From positions 434,001 to 498,000 of the forward strand of contig NZ_VFML01000002.1 of the NCBI RefSeq assembly GCF_006715045.1: DNA of 64,000 nt, given 5' to 3'. Positions 47,463-56,540 of the stretch are shown here, piece by piece. How positions within the stretch are numbered: position 1 is the first letter of the stretch; each line of letters opens with the position of its first letter. A program made the translations under genes and the position numbers. The DNA comes from Amycolatopsis cihanbeyliensis. GTDB lineage: Bacteria > Actinomycetota > Actinomycetes > Mycobacteriales > Pseudonocardiaceae. Under the pieces are notes generated by a model, which worked only from the letters and a program-made list of their open reading frames with translations, searched no databases and was not told the origin of the DNA.

Positions 47463-48420
47463 CCCCCATTCCTTGGCGGTGCAGCAGATTGCGCCTGGGT
47501 TTTCGTTCCGGGTCCAGGAAGGTGGGTGGGATGAATTCGGGGAGTCCGTTGCGGATGCGGATGTGCCATTCGGTGTGGTGGATCAGGTTGTGGTGGTAGG
47601 GGTACAGCAGTGTCAGGTTGTGTAGTGCGGTCGGGCCACCGTTGGCCCGGAAGATCACGTGGTGTGCTTGGCATTGTTTGGGTTTGCGGCGGTAGCCGGG
47701 GAACGTGCACCCGTTGTCTCGCAGGATCAGGGCTCGGCGGATGGCGAGGGGGATGGTGCGGTGTTTCTGCCCGATGTTCAGGATCTCGCCGGTGCTGCCC
47801 AGTAGGGCGGGCACCACGTAGGCGTCGCAGGCTATGCGCCGGATCTGGGTGGCGGAGTGCGATTCCTGCCCGTGCAGGAGCCCGTGGCCGGTGCCGTGTT
47901 TGAGGTCGTCCGGGGTGATCGAGACCATGACGGTGACGGGTTCGCCGGATTCGGTGGGTCCGTCGTCCGGGCATCGGGCCGCGGCCCGGAGCATGTCGGC
48001 GGACGCGTCGCCTTGCCGCTGGTGTTTGCTGCGCCGGTCGGGTTCCTCGGGGCTGCTGTGGGGCTTGGCGCGGGGTTCGATCAGGCCGGTCACCAACGCC
48101 GCCGTCTCCGCGTCCAGCTCGAAGGTGCCGCGTAGCCGTCCACCCCGGGTGTCGCGCCAGTCCAGAAACCGGGCGGGCCGCACCAGGTCGTGTTCGGTGG
48201 GCGGATTCCCATCCTGATCCAGCCGGGCCACGATCTCCCGCCCCAGCGCCGTCACATCCCGATACCCCCGCCGCCCGGCGGTGGTGCGGCCGTCCAGCGC
48301 GGCCAGGACCGCCACCTCTCGGGCATAGTCCACCCGCCGCCGCTGTTCGATCTCGCCCAGCGCGGCCAGTAGTTCCTCCTCGCCCATGCGGGAGGTGTCG
48401 ATGCCGAAAGTCCTGCTCAC
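47455..48420 (-). CDS. HNH endonuclease with shortened DUF222 domain
   Basis: 321 residues from GTG 48420 (VSRTFGIDTSRMGEEELLAA). The C-terminal HNH domain is complete: CTFPGYRRKPKQCQAHHVIF and LYPYHHNLIHHTEWHI. The N-terminal DUF222/13E12 region is short: GRRGYRDVTALGREI runs straight into VARLDQDGNPPTEHDLVRP, whereas family members have roughly 80-90 more residues between these blocks. The join is in frame. Members of this multicopy family occur near mobile elements; function unproven. An IS256 element abuts the stop. Confidence 0.85.
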   Translation of the reverse strand: MSRTFGIDTSRMGEEELLAALGEIEQRRRVDYAREVAVLAALDGRTTAGRRGYRDVTALGREIVARLDQDGNPPTEHDLVRPARFLDWRDTRGGRLRGTFELDAETAALVTGLIEPRAKPHSSPEEPDRRSKHQRQGDASADMLRAAARCPDDGPTESGEPVTVMVSITPDDLKHGTGHGLLHGQESHSATQIRRIACDAYVVPALLGSTGEILNIGQKHRTIPLAIRRALILRDNGCTFPGYRRKPKQCQAHHVIFRANGGPTALHNLTLLYPYHHNLIHHTEWHIRIRNGLPEFIPPTFLDPERKPRRNLLHRQGMGAA

Positions 48421-48597
48421 AGACTCACCGTACCGTATACTCGACCGTATGTTCGAGTCACAATCGGGTGAGTTGATACGAACATCCAACTGCATACGGT
48501 GATCAGTGCGGCCAGAATGACTGAGTGTCACACCACCGGACGCGCCCTGCAGACATATGCCGAACCCGCTTCCTTACCGCCCGCCGCTGTCAGCACG

Positions 48598-48913
48598 ATG
48601 TCGCGCCTGGAGGACAGGCTGCGCGGATCATTCGCGAGGGTTGTCCCGGGCGTCCGTGACCTGGTCCGGATCGTGGAGAACGATCCGGACATACCGGCTC
48701 GAATGCGGGCGGCGACCCTTCTTACCGGCCTGGTGCGGGCCGGTCGCGACGGCGACGCGGCCGGTGCCCTCGGCGAACCGGCGGGTCGTGCGCGCGCTCG
48801 GGCGGGACACGGTCTACGTGCGGGGACCGAACCCCTTCCTCGCTCGGGACACGCGGCCACAGCTCACGACCCGCGGGGCGGCCGACCTTGGACGTGCCTA
48901 CCGACCCCGGTAA
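48598..48913 (+). pseudogene. Unrecognised gene remnant
   Basis: ATG 48598 opens a frame with normal codon use (MSRLEDRLRGSFARVVPGVR, then RIVENDPDIPARMRAATLLT). Near 48770 the protein-like reading moves to another frame (SANRRVVRALGRDTVYVRGP, then NPFLARDTRPQLTTRGAADL) that stops at 48911-48913. Looks like one broken gene or two fragments; I recognise no family. It overlaps the FHA gene's 3' end by 16 bp. Confidence 0.4.
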
Positions 48914-49326
48914 CGAAGGTGGAACTTGCCGGCCCAGATCTCGTCGCCATCGGCGAGCTCGGCCTGGGTCACCGGCTCCCGGTTGAGATAGGTGCCGTTC
49001 AGCGAACCCGCGTCGTGCAGCACGACCCGGTCGCCGGTGCGGCGGAATTCCACGTGCCGGCGGGACACCGTGGTGTCGTCGAGCTGGATGTCGGAGTCGG
49101 GACCGCGGCCGATCACGGTGACCCCCGGCGGGAGGGAGAACCTGGCTCCGGTGCGCGGCCCGCGCACCACCTCGAGCAGGGGCAGGCCGATCGCGTCCGG
49201 GCCTGCGGGAAGGTAGTCGTCCCCCGTCGGCGACCCCGGCGCGAACGGCACGAATTCCGCACTGGTCGGCTGGAACTCGGGCCGGGGTTCCGGCACCGGC
49301 AACTTGTACTTGCCGTCGACAATCAC
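48898..49326 (-). CDS. FHA-domain protein
   Basis: 142 residues from GTG 49326 (GGGGAGG 6 bases upstream). The C-terminal FHA domain has GRGPDSDIQLDDTTVSRRHV and GSLNGTYLNREPV, the phospho-threonine binding pocket (R, S, RRH, N). A 70-residue Pro-rich N-terminus precedes it. No GarA-type N-terminal ETTS phospho-site. Reads Ser/Thr-kinase signals; partner unknown. Confidence 0.9.
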   Translation of the reverse strand: MIVDGKYKLPVPEPRPEFQPTSAEFVPFAPGSPTGDDYLPAGPDAIGLPLLEVVRGPRTGARFSLPPGVTVIGRGPDSDIQLDDTTVSRRHVEFRRTGDRVVLHDAGSLNGTYLNREPVTQAELADGDEIWAGKFHLRYRGR

Positions 49327-49419
49327 GTGGGCCTCCCCCGCACGATCGGTGCTCCGCGGCTGAAACAACTACCTCGACAACGCCATGTCGAGGCGAATGG
49401 TTCCCGGCAGCACGGGAAA

Positions 49420-50553
49420 CTAACCGCGTCCCAGCGCCCGGTATGCCGCGGTGAGCACACCGGTACCGCGGCTGTCACCAATGATGTACTCGCGGCCGCG
49501 CATCTGGTTCATGACATAGGCCACACTCATACCAGCGTCCAGATCGGCGACGACCAGGGAACCGCCCCAACCGTCCCACCAGCAGGTGTTCGGATTCGGC
49601 AGGATCGAGATCTCCGCGGAGTTCAACCCGTAACCCGTGCCAAGACGCAGCGGGACTCCGAGCACCAGATCCTTGCCGTCCGCCTGCACGGTCAGCGCCG
49701 CCCGCGCTCCCGCCTCGGAGAGCAGTCGCCGCCCCGCGGCCGCACCACCACCGGCCAGCACCGCCTGGACCGCCGCCGTCGAGCGGGCGTTGCCGTAACC
49801 AGCCACGGCCGGGATCTCGGCCCGCCGCCAGCGGGTACCCCAGCTGTCCTCGGGGGTGATCATGGTACGGGGCAGGGCGGCGGCCTCGGTCCTTCCGGTG
49901 GCCGGCCGAGGCCGGTCGTGCGTGATGATCGGCGCGACCCGGTGATCCTGCTCGGGCGTGAGTGACAGCCGAAAGTCCGCGCCAAGAGGGCCGGCGACCT
50001 CCTCGGCGAAGAAGGTTCCGACCGAACGGCCACAGACCCGCCGGACCACCTCGCCGACCAGGTACCCGTGGGTGAGCGCGTGATAGCCGGACACGGTGCC
50101 CGGCTCCCAACGGGGCTCCTGCCGGGCGAGCAATGCGGTCGCCTTGTCCCAGTCGCACAGATCGTCGACGCTGAGTGGTTCGTCCCAGTCGGGCAACCCC
50201 GCGGTATGCCCGAGCAGGTGCTGAACCTCGATCCGGTCCTTGCCCGCCGAGGCGAACTCCGGCCAGTACCTGGCGACGGGAGCGTCGAGTCGGAGCTCCC
50301 CGCGGTCCGCGAGGATCAGCGTGCACAGCGCCGTCATCGTCTTCGTCACCGACCAGACGGTGGTGATGGTGTCACGCTGCCATGGCCGGGTTCGCTCCGG
50401 ATCGGCGTAGCCTCCCCACAGGTCGACCACCGGCTCGCCGTCCAGGAACACCGCGACCGAGGCGCCGACGTCCAGCCCCCCGTCCAGGGTCGAGGCCAAC
50501 GCCTCCCGCACCTCGACGAACTGGTCGGCACATGTCCCGTGGATCGCCGTCAC
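49420..50553 (-). CDS. Serine hydrolase, beta-lactamase class C family
   Basis: 377 residues. Nucleophile Ser68 in SVTK (S-x-x-K, 68-71), the tyrosine box YHALTHGYLVGEVV and a C-terminal H/K-x-G-like GWGG region. No signal peptide, so cytoplasmic esterase-like members (EstB/LACTB type) are more likely than a true beta-lactamase. Follows the MAB_1171c-like gene by 12 bp on the same strand. Confidence 0.88.
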   Translation of the reverse strand: MTAIHGTCADQFVEVREALASTLDGGLDVGASVAVFLDGEPVVDLWGGYADPERTRPWQRDTITTVWSVTKTMTALCTLILADRGELRLDAPVARYWPEFASAGKDRIEVQHLLGHTAGLPDWDEPLSVDDLCDWDKATALLARQEPRWEPGTVSGYHALTHGYLVGEVVRRVCGRSVGTFFAEEVAGPLGADFRLSLTPEQDHRVAPIITHDRPRPATGRTEAAALPRTMITPEDSWGTRWRRAEIPAVAGYGNARSTAAVQAVLAGGGAAAGRRLLSEAGARAALTVQADGKDLVLGVPLRLGTGYGLNSAEISILPNPNTCWWDGWGGSLVVADLDAGMSVAYVMNQMRGREYIIGDSRGTGVLTAAYRALGRG

Positions 50554-50565
50554 CTCGGTATCCGA

Positions 50566-51738
50566 CTACTGCTGCGGCTGCTCCTGCCGGCCCGCGCCCA
50601 CGGGAGGCAGGGTGTTCTCCCTGGCGAAAGCCTTCACGGTCGGGGACTTCCTCGCCTCGCTGACCTGGCGCAGAAAGTCGATCTCGCCGGAAAGATCCTC
50701 GCCTCCCATCTTCGCCGCCCGCAGATCGGTCTGCTTCGGGAACGAGCCGTGCCTGCTGGCCTGGGTGGCGACCGAGATCAGGCAGGCGGCGACCGTCGCG
50801 TTCGCGACCGCGGGGGGCAGGCGCCGCTCGGCGACGTACGCACGCGCGCGGTCGATCAGCGCAGGCGTGATGTACTCGCTGAGGATCAGGATGGCGTCCC
50901 GGATCTCGATGACCGCCCGATACAGGTGGAGATCGACCAGTCGCGTCCGCAGTAGGACGTTGACCAGCCGAAACCGTGGAATGACGAGTGCGATCTGCGG
51001 GTTCGACCTGGTGACATCCCGCCACAGCGGCCAGAGGGTCCAGAGGTTCTTTCGACTGGTGAAGGCCCGGCGGATACCCGGTACCGCCGGCAACGCCACG
51101 CCGGCCGCCTGCAATATTTCCTCGATTCCCGTGACGAGCGAGGCAGCGGACAGCAGCCCAGGAACCCACGTCCACAAATACAGGGGGAAAAGTATCCAGA
51201 GCAGGCAGGCGAACAGCGTACCGATTCCGAATGTGAGCAGTCCCCAGCGCATCGGCCAGCGGTCGGCCTGCCGCCAGTAGCGCAGACATACCGCCACGAC
51301 ACACGAGTTGGAGACGAAATGGAACCCGAAGAACATGAACCAGTAGGACAAGGGCAGGTCGAGCTCCGGGGTAGCAGCATGCCCCTCCGGCGCGCGCGAG
51401 AAATTGATCCAGTACAACGCCGTCCCGACCCCGATCGCGGCCAGCAGCAGGAACGGGAAATGCCGGCGCCAGCCCATGGCGGTCAAGATGAAATGCAGCA
51501 TCGCGGAGGACGCGACCACATCGCCGGTGTGCTTGATGACCACGACGATCGTCGGGTCACCGATGAGCCGGCCGAGCGTGTCGACGACCGGCTCTTGGTG
51601 CAGCGTGGTGGTGAAGGCGATCAACGTGACGGCCAGCCACAGGGCGCGCTGCTGCGGATGACGGACCGCCTGCGGCGCGCGTAGCACGGCGACCAGCCAC
51701 AGGCAGGTGAATCCGGCGATCTCGACCCAGGCGAACAT
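50566..51738 (-). CDS. MAB_1171c-type multi-pass membrane protein (DUF6545)
   Basis: 390 residues. Seven predicted helices in the first 210 residues, then a soluble 180-residue C-terminal domain (PLWRDVTRSNPQIALVIPRF, AVIEIRDAILILSEYITPAL). Matches the actinobacterial 'MAB_1171c putative transporter' group; transport was never shown to my knowledge. Starts 12 bp after the ImmA/IrrE gene, a pairing common in actinobacteria. Confidence 0.8.
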   Translation of the reverse strand: MFAWVEIAGFTCLWLVAVLRAPQAVRHPQQRALWLAVTLIAFTTTLHQEPVVDTLGRLIGDPTIVVVIKHTGDVVASSAMLHFILTAMGWRRHFPFLLLAAIGVGTALYWINFSRAPEGHAATPELDLPLSYWFMFFGFHFVSNSCVVAVCLRYWRQADRWPMRWGLLTFGIGTLFACLLWILFPLYLWTWVPGLLSAASLVTGIEEILQAAGVALPAVPGIRRAFTSRKNLWTLWPLWRDVTRSNPQIALVIPRFRLVNVLLRTRLVDLHLYRAVIEIRDAILILSEYITPALIDRARAYVAERRLPPAVANATVAACLISVATQASRHGSFPKQTDLRAAKMGGEDLSGEIDFLRQVSEARKSPTVKAFARENTLPPVGAGRQEQPQQ

Positions 51739-51750
51739 CCGGGGCAGTGC

Positions 51751-52257
51751 TCACCTGCTCCGGTAGAAGCCGAGTCCTGTCTCCAGCCCGCCGAGGGTGT
51801 CCTCGGTCGGCGGAGTACCGGCGCTCCCGCCCGTGGAACGGATGACGCTGGCGATCATCTCGGCCTCCCGTTCCTGCCTGTTGGTGTAGCTCGTCCGCGC
51901 AAGGACCCGGTGCACACGCTCAGGATCGAGATCGCGCAGGAGCACGGCGAACCCGCCCTGGTCGATCGGGGTGGATACGTTGTGGTCGAACAGCATGTGA
52001 CCGATCTCGTGCAGGGTGATGTGTTCCTGGTGCAGCCGGGTTGTCTGCTGCTCGACGAAGATGTAGTCGGCCTTCCTCGTCGCCACCCAGGCACCGCAGA
52101 CCGCGGCCGGGGTGCCGTGCTGCGGAAGGGGACGCAGGTGCAGGGGCCGCCCCCGTTGCTGCGACAGGTGCCGGCACAACGCCTCGACGGAGTCGAACTC
52201 CGGCAGGTTCAGTCGGTGGATGACGGACTCACAGCGTTTGCGTAGCCGTCCATACAT
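51751..52257 (-). CDS. ImmA/IrrE-type metallopeptidase
   Basis: 168 residues from ATG 52257 (MYGRLRKRCES). Zinc motif HEIGH (83-87) with His92 and downstream Glu (REAEMIASVIRS) characteristic of M78-like peptidases. IrrE/ImmA proteins cleave repressors to switch on stress or transfer genes. No XRE repressor is adjacent, so the target is elsewhere or is the partner membrane protein. Divergent from a TetR gene (179 bp). Confidence 0.88.
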   Translation of the reverse strand: MYGRLRKRCESVIHRLNLPEFDSVEALCRHLSQQRGRPLHLRPLPQHGTPAAVCGAWVATRKADYIFVEQQTTRLHQEHITLHEIGHMLFDHNVSTPIDQGGFAVLLRDLDPERVHRVLARTSYTNRQEREAEMIASVIRSTGGSAGTPPTEDTLGGLETGLGFYRSR

Positions 52258-52363
52258 CACGTGACGTCCCGTCCTCCCTCGCACGCTCGCAAGGCGCCGC
52301 GGCCAAACACAGCATATCGCCGACCCGCCGCAACCGGCAGGTGCGTGGGGCCGGACCGCCGTC

Positions 52364-52422
52364 TTCTATCAACTGATTGACAACAGCACGAGCCGCCGAC
52401 TACGTTCTATCAACTGATAGAA
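52364..52422. promoter_or_regulatory. Two TetR-type operators
   Basis: Site 2 (52405-52422) is a palindrome, TTCTATCA-AC-TGATAGAA. Site 1 (52364-52381) is a half-decayed copy, TTCTATCAACTGATTGAC. Centres lie 41 bp apart, about four helical turns, with site 2 ending 14 bp before the TetR ATG at 52437. Likely bound by the TetR protein encoded next to it, controlling its own gene, the hydroxylase and argS, and perhaps the divergent operon. Confidence 0.82.
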
Positions 52423-52436
52423 GAAGGGGTGGCGAG

Positions 52437-53048
52437 ATGTCGGCGAAGCGTGCGAAACCGGGGCCACGATCGGCCGAACGCAGGGATCGGCTGGTGGAAG
52501 CCGGGTACCGCACCCTCGTCCGCTCGGGGCTGGCCGGGGCGCGCACCCGCGAGGTCGCCACCGAGGCCGGCATCACCGTCGCGACCCTGCACTACTACTT
52601 CCCCACCAAGGACGACCTGGTGCGGGCCGTGCTGGAGTACACCATCCGGGATCGGCTGCTGGCACCGCTGGAGTTGGAGACCGACTGGGGCGACGGCATG
52701 GCCGCACTGCGGACCATGCTGACCGGCCTGGCCCAGCAGGCCGAGGCGGATCCGGGGCAGTTCCGGCTGCTGAGCGATATGAACTGGGCCGCACGCGGGG
52801 ACCCGGCGCTGCGCACCATGTTGGCCGAGTGGCACGGAGGCTGGCACGCCGCCATCACCGGCTGGCTGCGGGCGGGCCGCCGGGACGGCCGGGTTCGCGA
52901 CGATCTCGACCTGGAGACGGCCGCGGCGATGATCGTGTACCTCGTGCTCGGGATGGTGATGCGTCCCCCGATGCCCGCCGGAGTCGATTCCCGTCTGGCC
53001 GATGAGCTCGACCGGTTGCTGACGCCCCCTGCCCCGCCCACCGACTGA
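52437..53048 (+). CDS. TetR-family regulator
   Basis: 203 residues from ATG 52437. HTH: GARTREVATEAGITVATLHY then YFPTKDDLV. The rest is a helical ligand-binding domain of typical length. The gene is preceded by two TTCTATCA..TGATAGAA operators and followed 48 bp later by the aromatic hydroxylase, so it most likely represses this unit and is released by an aromatic ligand. Confidence 0.92.
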   Translation: MSAKRAKPGPRSAERRDRLVEAGYRTLVRSGLAGARTREVATEAGITVATLHYYFPTKDDLVRAVLEYTIRDRLLAPLELETDWGDGMAALRTMLTGLAQQAEADPGQFRLLSDMNWAARGDPALRTMLAEWHGGWHAAITGWLRAGRRDGRVRDDLDLETAAAMIVYLVLGMVMRPPMPAGVDSRLADELDRLLTPPAPPTD

Positions 53049-53096
53049 CCACCCGAGGGCGCCGACACACCCGGCGCCGGAGGAGGAGCCAACGAC

Positions 53097-54716
53097 ATGC
53101 CCGAAGAACGAACGCAGGTACTGGTCGTCGGCGGAAGCCTGGTCGGCCTTTCCGCCGCACTTTTCCTGCGCCGACAAGGCGTCGACCTGATTCTGGCCGA
53201 ACGTCACGCCGGCACCTCCGTGCATCCCCGCACCCCCGGCTACAACGGCCGCACGATGGAGCTGTTCCGCGCGGCGGGGGTGGAGGAGGACGTGCGCGCG
53301 GCCGGACCGTGGCGGTTGAACGGGTCGGGCCTGCTCTGGGCGGAGAGCCTGACCAGCCCCAACCACCACTGGCTCGTCCCGCCCAACGCGTCGGGTGCCC
53401 AGCACGCCCAGGACGAGCTCGCTCAGGTCAGCCCCTGCTCTGAAGCGGTCCTGTCCCAGGACGTGCTGGAGCCGGTACTGCGCCAGCACGCCGAAGAACT
53501 CGGCGCCGACCTGCGGTTCGGCACCGAGCTCGAATCGTTCACCGACGAGCCGGGCGGGGTGACCGCCGTGCTGACCGATCGGGCGACCGGCACGCGTTCC
53601 ACCGTGCACGCGGACTACCTGATCGCCGCCGACGGAGCGAACAGCCCGATCCGGGCCCAGCTGGGTATCGGCAGGGACGGGGTGGGGGTGCTGGATGACG
53701 TGGCCGGCATCATGGTCCGTACCGATCTCGGCGACGCCCTGCGCGACAAGAGCTTCGTGATCTGCCAGGTGGACAACCCGGGGTTCTCCGGGATGGTCCG
53801 GGTCGTCGACGACAAGCTGGCCCTGCATGTCTCCTACCGCCCCGACCGTGGCGAGACGGTCGCGGAGTTCACCCCGCAACGCTGCGTGGAGCTGGCCCGA
53901 GCCGCAGCGGGCATCCCGGATCTCGCGGTCGAGCCGCTGGACGTGCTGCCGTGGCAGACCACCGCCGCGGTGGCGCGCCGGTTCGCCGACGGCCGGGTGT
54001 TCCTGGCCGGAGACGCGGCCCATGTCATGCCGCCGTCCGGGGCTTACGGCGCCAACACCGGCATCCAGGACGCCGCGAACCTGGCCTGGAAGCTCGCCTA
54101 CGTCCTGCACGGTTGGGCCGGGCCGTCCCTGCTGGCCAGCTACGAGGCCGAACGCCGTCCGGTCGCCGAGCTCACGGTGAACCAGGCCCTGGCCACCGGA
54201 AAGGAGTGGTTCGGTGCCGAAGTCCCCGCCGAGATCGAGGAGATCGAGCTCATCGACATCGTGACGTTGCAGTTCGGCTACTGCTACCCGCCCGGAAGCG
54301 CGGCCGCGCTCGTCGAGGATCCGCGCGACCCCACCGGTCGCCCCGGCACCCGCGCACCGCACCTGTGGCTGAGCCGGACGGAGGGCAAAATGTCTACAGT
54401 GGACTTGTGGGCCACCGGGCTCGTACTGCTCGCCGGGCCCGGCGGCGCCGCCTGGGTCGAGGCCGCCGAGGCCGTCGCGCGGCGCGACACACTGCCGCTC
54501 ACCCCGTACCGGATCGGTGGCGACGCGCCCCGCGGCACACCGTTCCTCGCGGACCCCGACCGGCGGTGGGCGAGGTCGTTCGGGGCAGGCGACAGCGGCG
54601 CTGTCCTGATCCGGCCGGACGGGTTCATCGCCTGGCGAGCACCGGATGCGCCAGGGCCGCACGCCGTCACCACGCTGGAGGACGCGCTGCGCGAGGTGCT
54701 CGGCACGGCTGGTTGA
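53097..54716 (+). CDS. FAD-dependent aromatic hydroxylase (RdmE-like)
   Basis: 539 residues of the PHBH/polyketide hydroxylase group. FAD motif VVGGSLVGLSAA (GxGxxG variant, near residue 10), ADGANSPIR (DG), GDAAHVMPPSGAYGANTGI (GD motif) and a C-terminal thioredoxin-like domain (STVDLWATGLVLLAGPGG). Layout matches aklavinone/angucycline hydroxylases such as RdmE, or resistance monooxygenases. No polyketide synthase is nearby, so a detoxifying role is as likely as biosynthesis. Ribosome site GGAGGAGCC before ATG. Confidence 0.9.
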   Translation: MPEERTQVLVVGGSLVGLSAALFLRRQGVDLILAERHAGTSVHPRTPGYNGRTMELFRAAGVEEDVRAAGPWRLNGSGLLWAESLTSPNHHWLVPPNASGAQHAQDELAQVSPCSEAVLSQDVLEPVLRQHAEELGADLRFGTELESFTDEPGGVTAVLTDRATGTRSTVHADYLIAADGANSPIRAQLGIGRDGVGVLDDVAGIMVRTDLGDALRDKSFVICQVDNPGFSGMVRVVDDKLALHVSYRPDRGETVAEFTPQRCVELARAAAGIPDLAVEPLDVLPWQTTAAVARRFADGRVFLAGDAAHVMPPSGAYGANTGIQDAANLAWKLAYVLHGWAGPSLLASYEAERRPVAELTVNQALATGKEWFGAEVPAEIEEIELIDIVTLQFGYCYPPGSAAALVEDPRDPTGRPGTRAPHLWLSRTEGKMSTVDLWATGLVLLAGPGGAAWVEAAEAVARRDTLPLTPYRIGGDAPRGTPFLADPDRRWARSFGAGDSGAVLIRPDGFIAWRAPDAPGPHAVTTLEDALREVLGTAG

Positions 54717-54740
54717 ATCCCGGGGACGTAAGGAGGATCC

Positions 54741-56475
54741 GTGCCCGAGGTGCCACCGCTGCTCGATCTGGTCGCCGACGCCGTCGCGGCGGCGATCACC
54801 CGCGCACGTCCCGAACTGGCCGGAGCGGACCCCGTGGTGCGCCGATCCGAGCGCGCCGACTTCCAGTCCAACGCCGCGCTCGCCCTGGCCAAGCGCGCCG
54901 GTAGCGGGCCGGCAGCCCTCGCCGCCGAACTCGTGGCCGCCCTGGACGGCACACCGGTCGGCTCGGCCGAGCTGTCCGGGCCGGGTTTCCTCAACATCAC
55001 CGTTCCCGACCATGCCGTGTGGGAGCAGGTGTCCGCACGGCTGGCCGGCCGGCGCCTCGGCATCGGGACACCGGAGCGGGGGCGGCGGACGGTCATCGAC
55101 TACTCGGCACCCAACATCGCCAAGGAGATGCACGTCGGGCACCTGCGCACCACGATCATCGGGGACAGCCTCGCCCGCGTGCTCGAATTCCTCGGCGCGG
55201 AGGTGGTCCGGCAGAACCATCTCGGGGACTGGGGCACCCAGTTCGGGATGCTCATCCAGTACCTCGACGAGCACCCCGAGGCCACCTGGCATCATGCCGA
55301 GCTGCCCGGGAGCGGCTCGGCGGTATCCGCGCTGGACGCGCTGTATCAGGCGGCCCGCACGGTGTTCGACGCCGACTCCGGTTTCGCCGACCGCGCCCGC
55401 GCTCGGGTGGTCGCGCTGCAGTCCGGCGACCCCACCACCGTCGGCCGATGGACGGAGATCGTCGCCGAATCCGTGAAGGCCTTCCAGGATGTCTACGACC
55501 GGCTCGGGGTGCTGCTCACCGGGGCGGATTCGGTCGGCGAGTCGTTCTACAACACACGGCTCGCCGACACCGTCGCCGAGCTCGCCGACGCCGGGATCGC
55601 CGTCGACAGCGAGGGCGCGTTGGTGATCTTCTCCGCGGAGGTCACCGGCCCGGAGGGCAAGCCGGTCCCGCTCATGGTGCGCAAGCGGGACGGCGGCTAC
55701 GGCTACGACACCACCGACCTGGCCACCATCCGTTACCGCATCCGCGAGCTCGCGGCGGACCGCCTACTCGACGTCACCGACTCCCGTCAGGCGCTGCACT
55801 TCCAGCTGGTCTTCGAGGCCGCGCGCCGCGCCGGCTGGCTCACCCCGGACATCGAGGCCGCGCATGTCGCGTACGGCACCGTCCTCGGTCCGGACGGGCG
55901 CCGGCGGCACCGTACGACTGACCGACCTTCTCGACGACGCGGTCGCCGCCGCCCGCGAGGTCGTCGCGGAGAAGAACCCCGGCCTCGACGCGGCCGAGCT
56001 GGACCGGATCGCCGAGCAGGCCGGAATCGGGGCGATCAAGTACGCCGACCTGTCCACCTCACGGGTCAAGGACTACGCGTTCGACGTCGACCGCATGGTG
56101 TCCCTGACCGGCAACACCGCCGTGTACCTGCAGTACGCCCACGCTCGCATCCGGTCCATCCTGCGCAGCGCGGGCGACCCCGAGGTGTCCGTCGACCCCT
56201 GCGCCCCGCTCGAGCCGGCCGAACGTGCCCTCGCGCTGGAGCTCGACGCCTACGGTGGCAGCCTCGCCGAGGTCGGCACGAGCCTGGAGCCACACCGGTT
56301 GTGCGGCTACCTCTACCAACTCGCCCGCGAGTTCACCGCCTTCTACGAGACCTGCCACGTCCGTAGGGCCGAAGAACCCGTCCGCGGCAACCGGCTCGCC
56401 CTGTGCCGGCTGACCGCACGCACCCTCGGTCATGGGCTCGGCCTGCTCGGCATCGCCGCACCGGAACGCATGTAA
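54741..56475 (+). pseudogene. argS: Second arginyl-tRNA synthetase, frameshifted at the KMSKS-equivalent loop
   Basis: Class-I ArgRS. N-terminal Arg-tRNA D-loop domain, HVGH (131-134) in the APNIAKEMHVGHLRTT block, then the catalytic core with GDWGTQFGMLIQYL. At 55898 the reading GPDG should be followed by -KTR-AGGTVRLTDLLD; instead the frame breaks (a gap of about 17 or 20 nt) and the rest, AGGTVRLTDLLDDAVAAARE to the terminal ...PERM, continues in another frame with the DALR anticodon domain. The lost piece is the catalytic KMSKS-equivalent. The main argS must be elsewhere in the genome. Start GTG 54741 with AAGGAGGATCC. Same operon as the hydroxylase (24 bp). Confidence 0.9.
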
Positions 56476-56540
56476 GCCGACGACGGCGTCGCCTCACCCT
56501 GGCGTGCCGGTCCACCGAGCGAGCTCGCCGTTCCCGCGCG

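Noticed and set aside
49420..50553. True beta-lactamase
   Set aside because: SVTK and tyrosine box fit class C-like hydrolases, but there is no signal peptide and no ampR-type neighbour.
50566..56475. Natural-product gene cluster around the aromatic hydroxylase
   Set aside because: No ketosynthase, NRPS, terpene synthase or tailoring set is nearby; a single RdmE-like hydroxylase is not enough.
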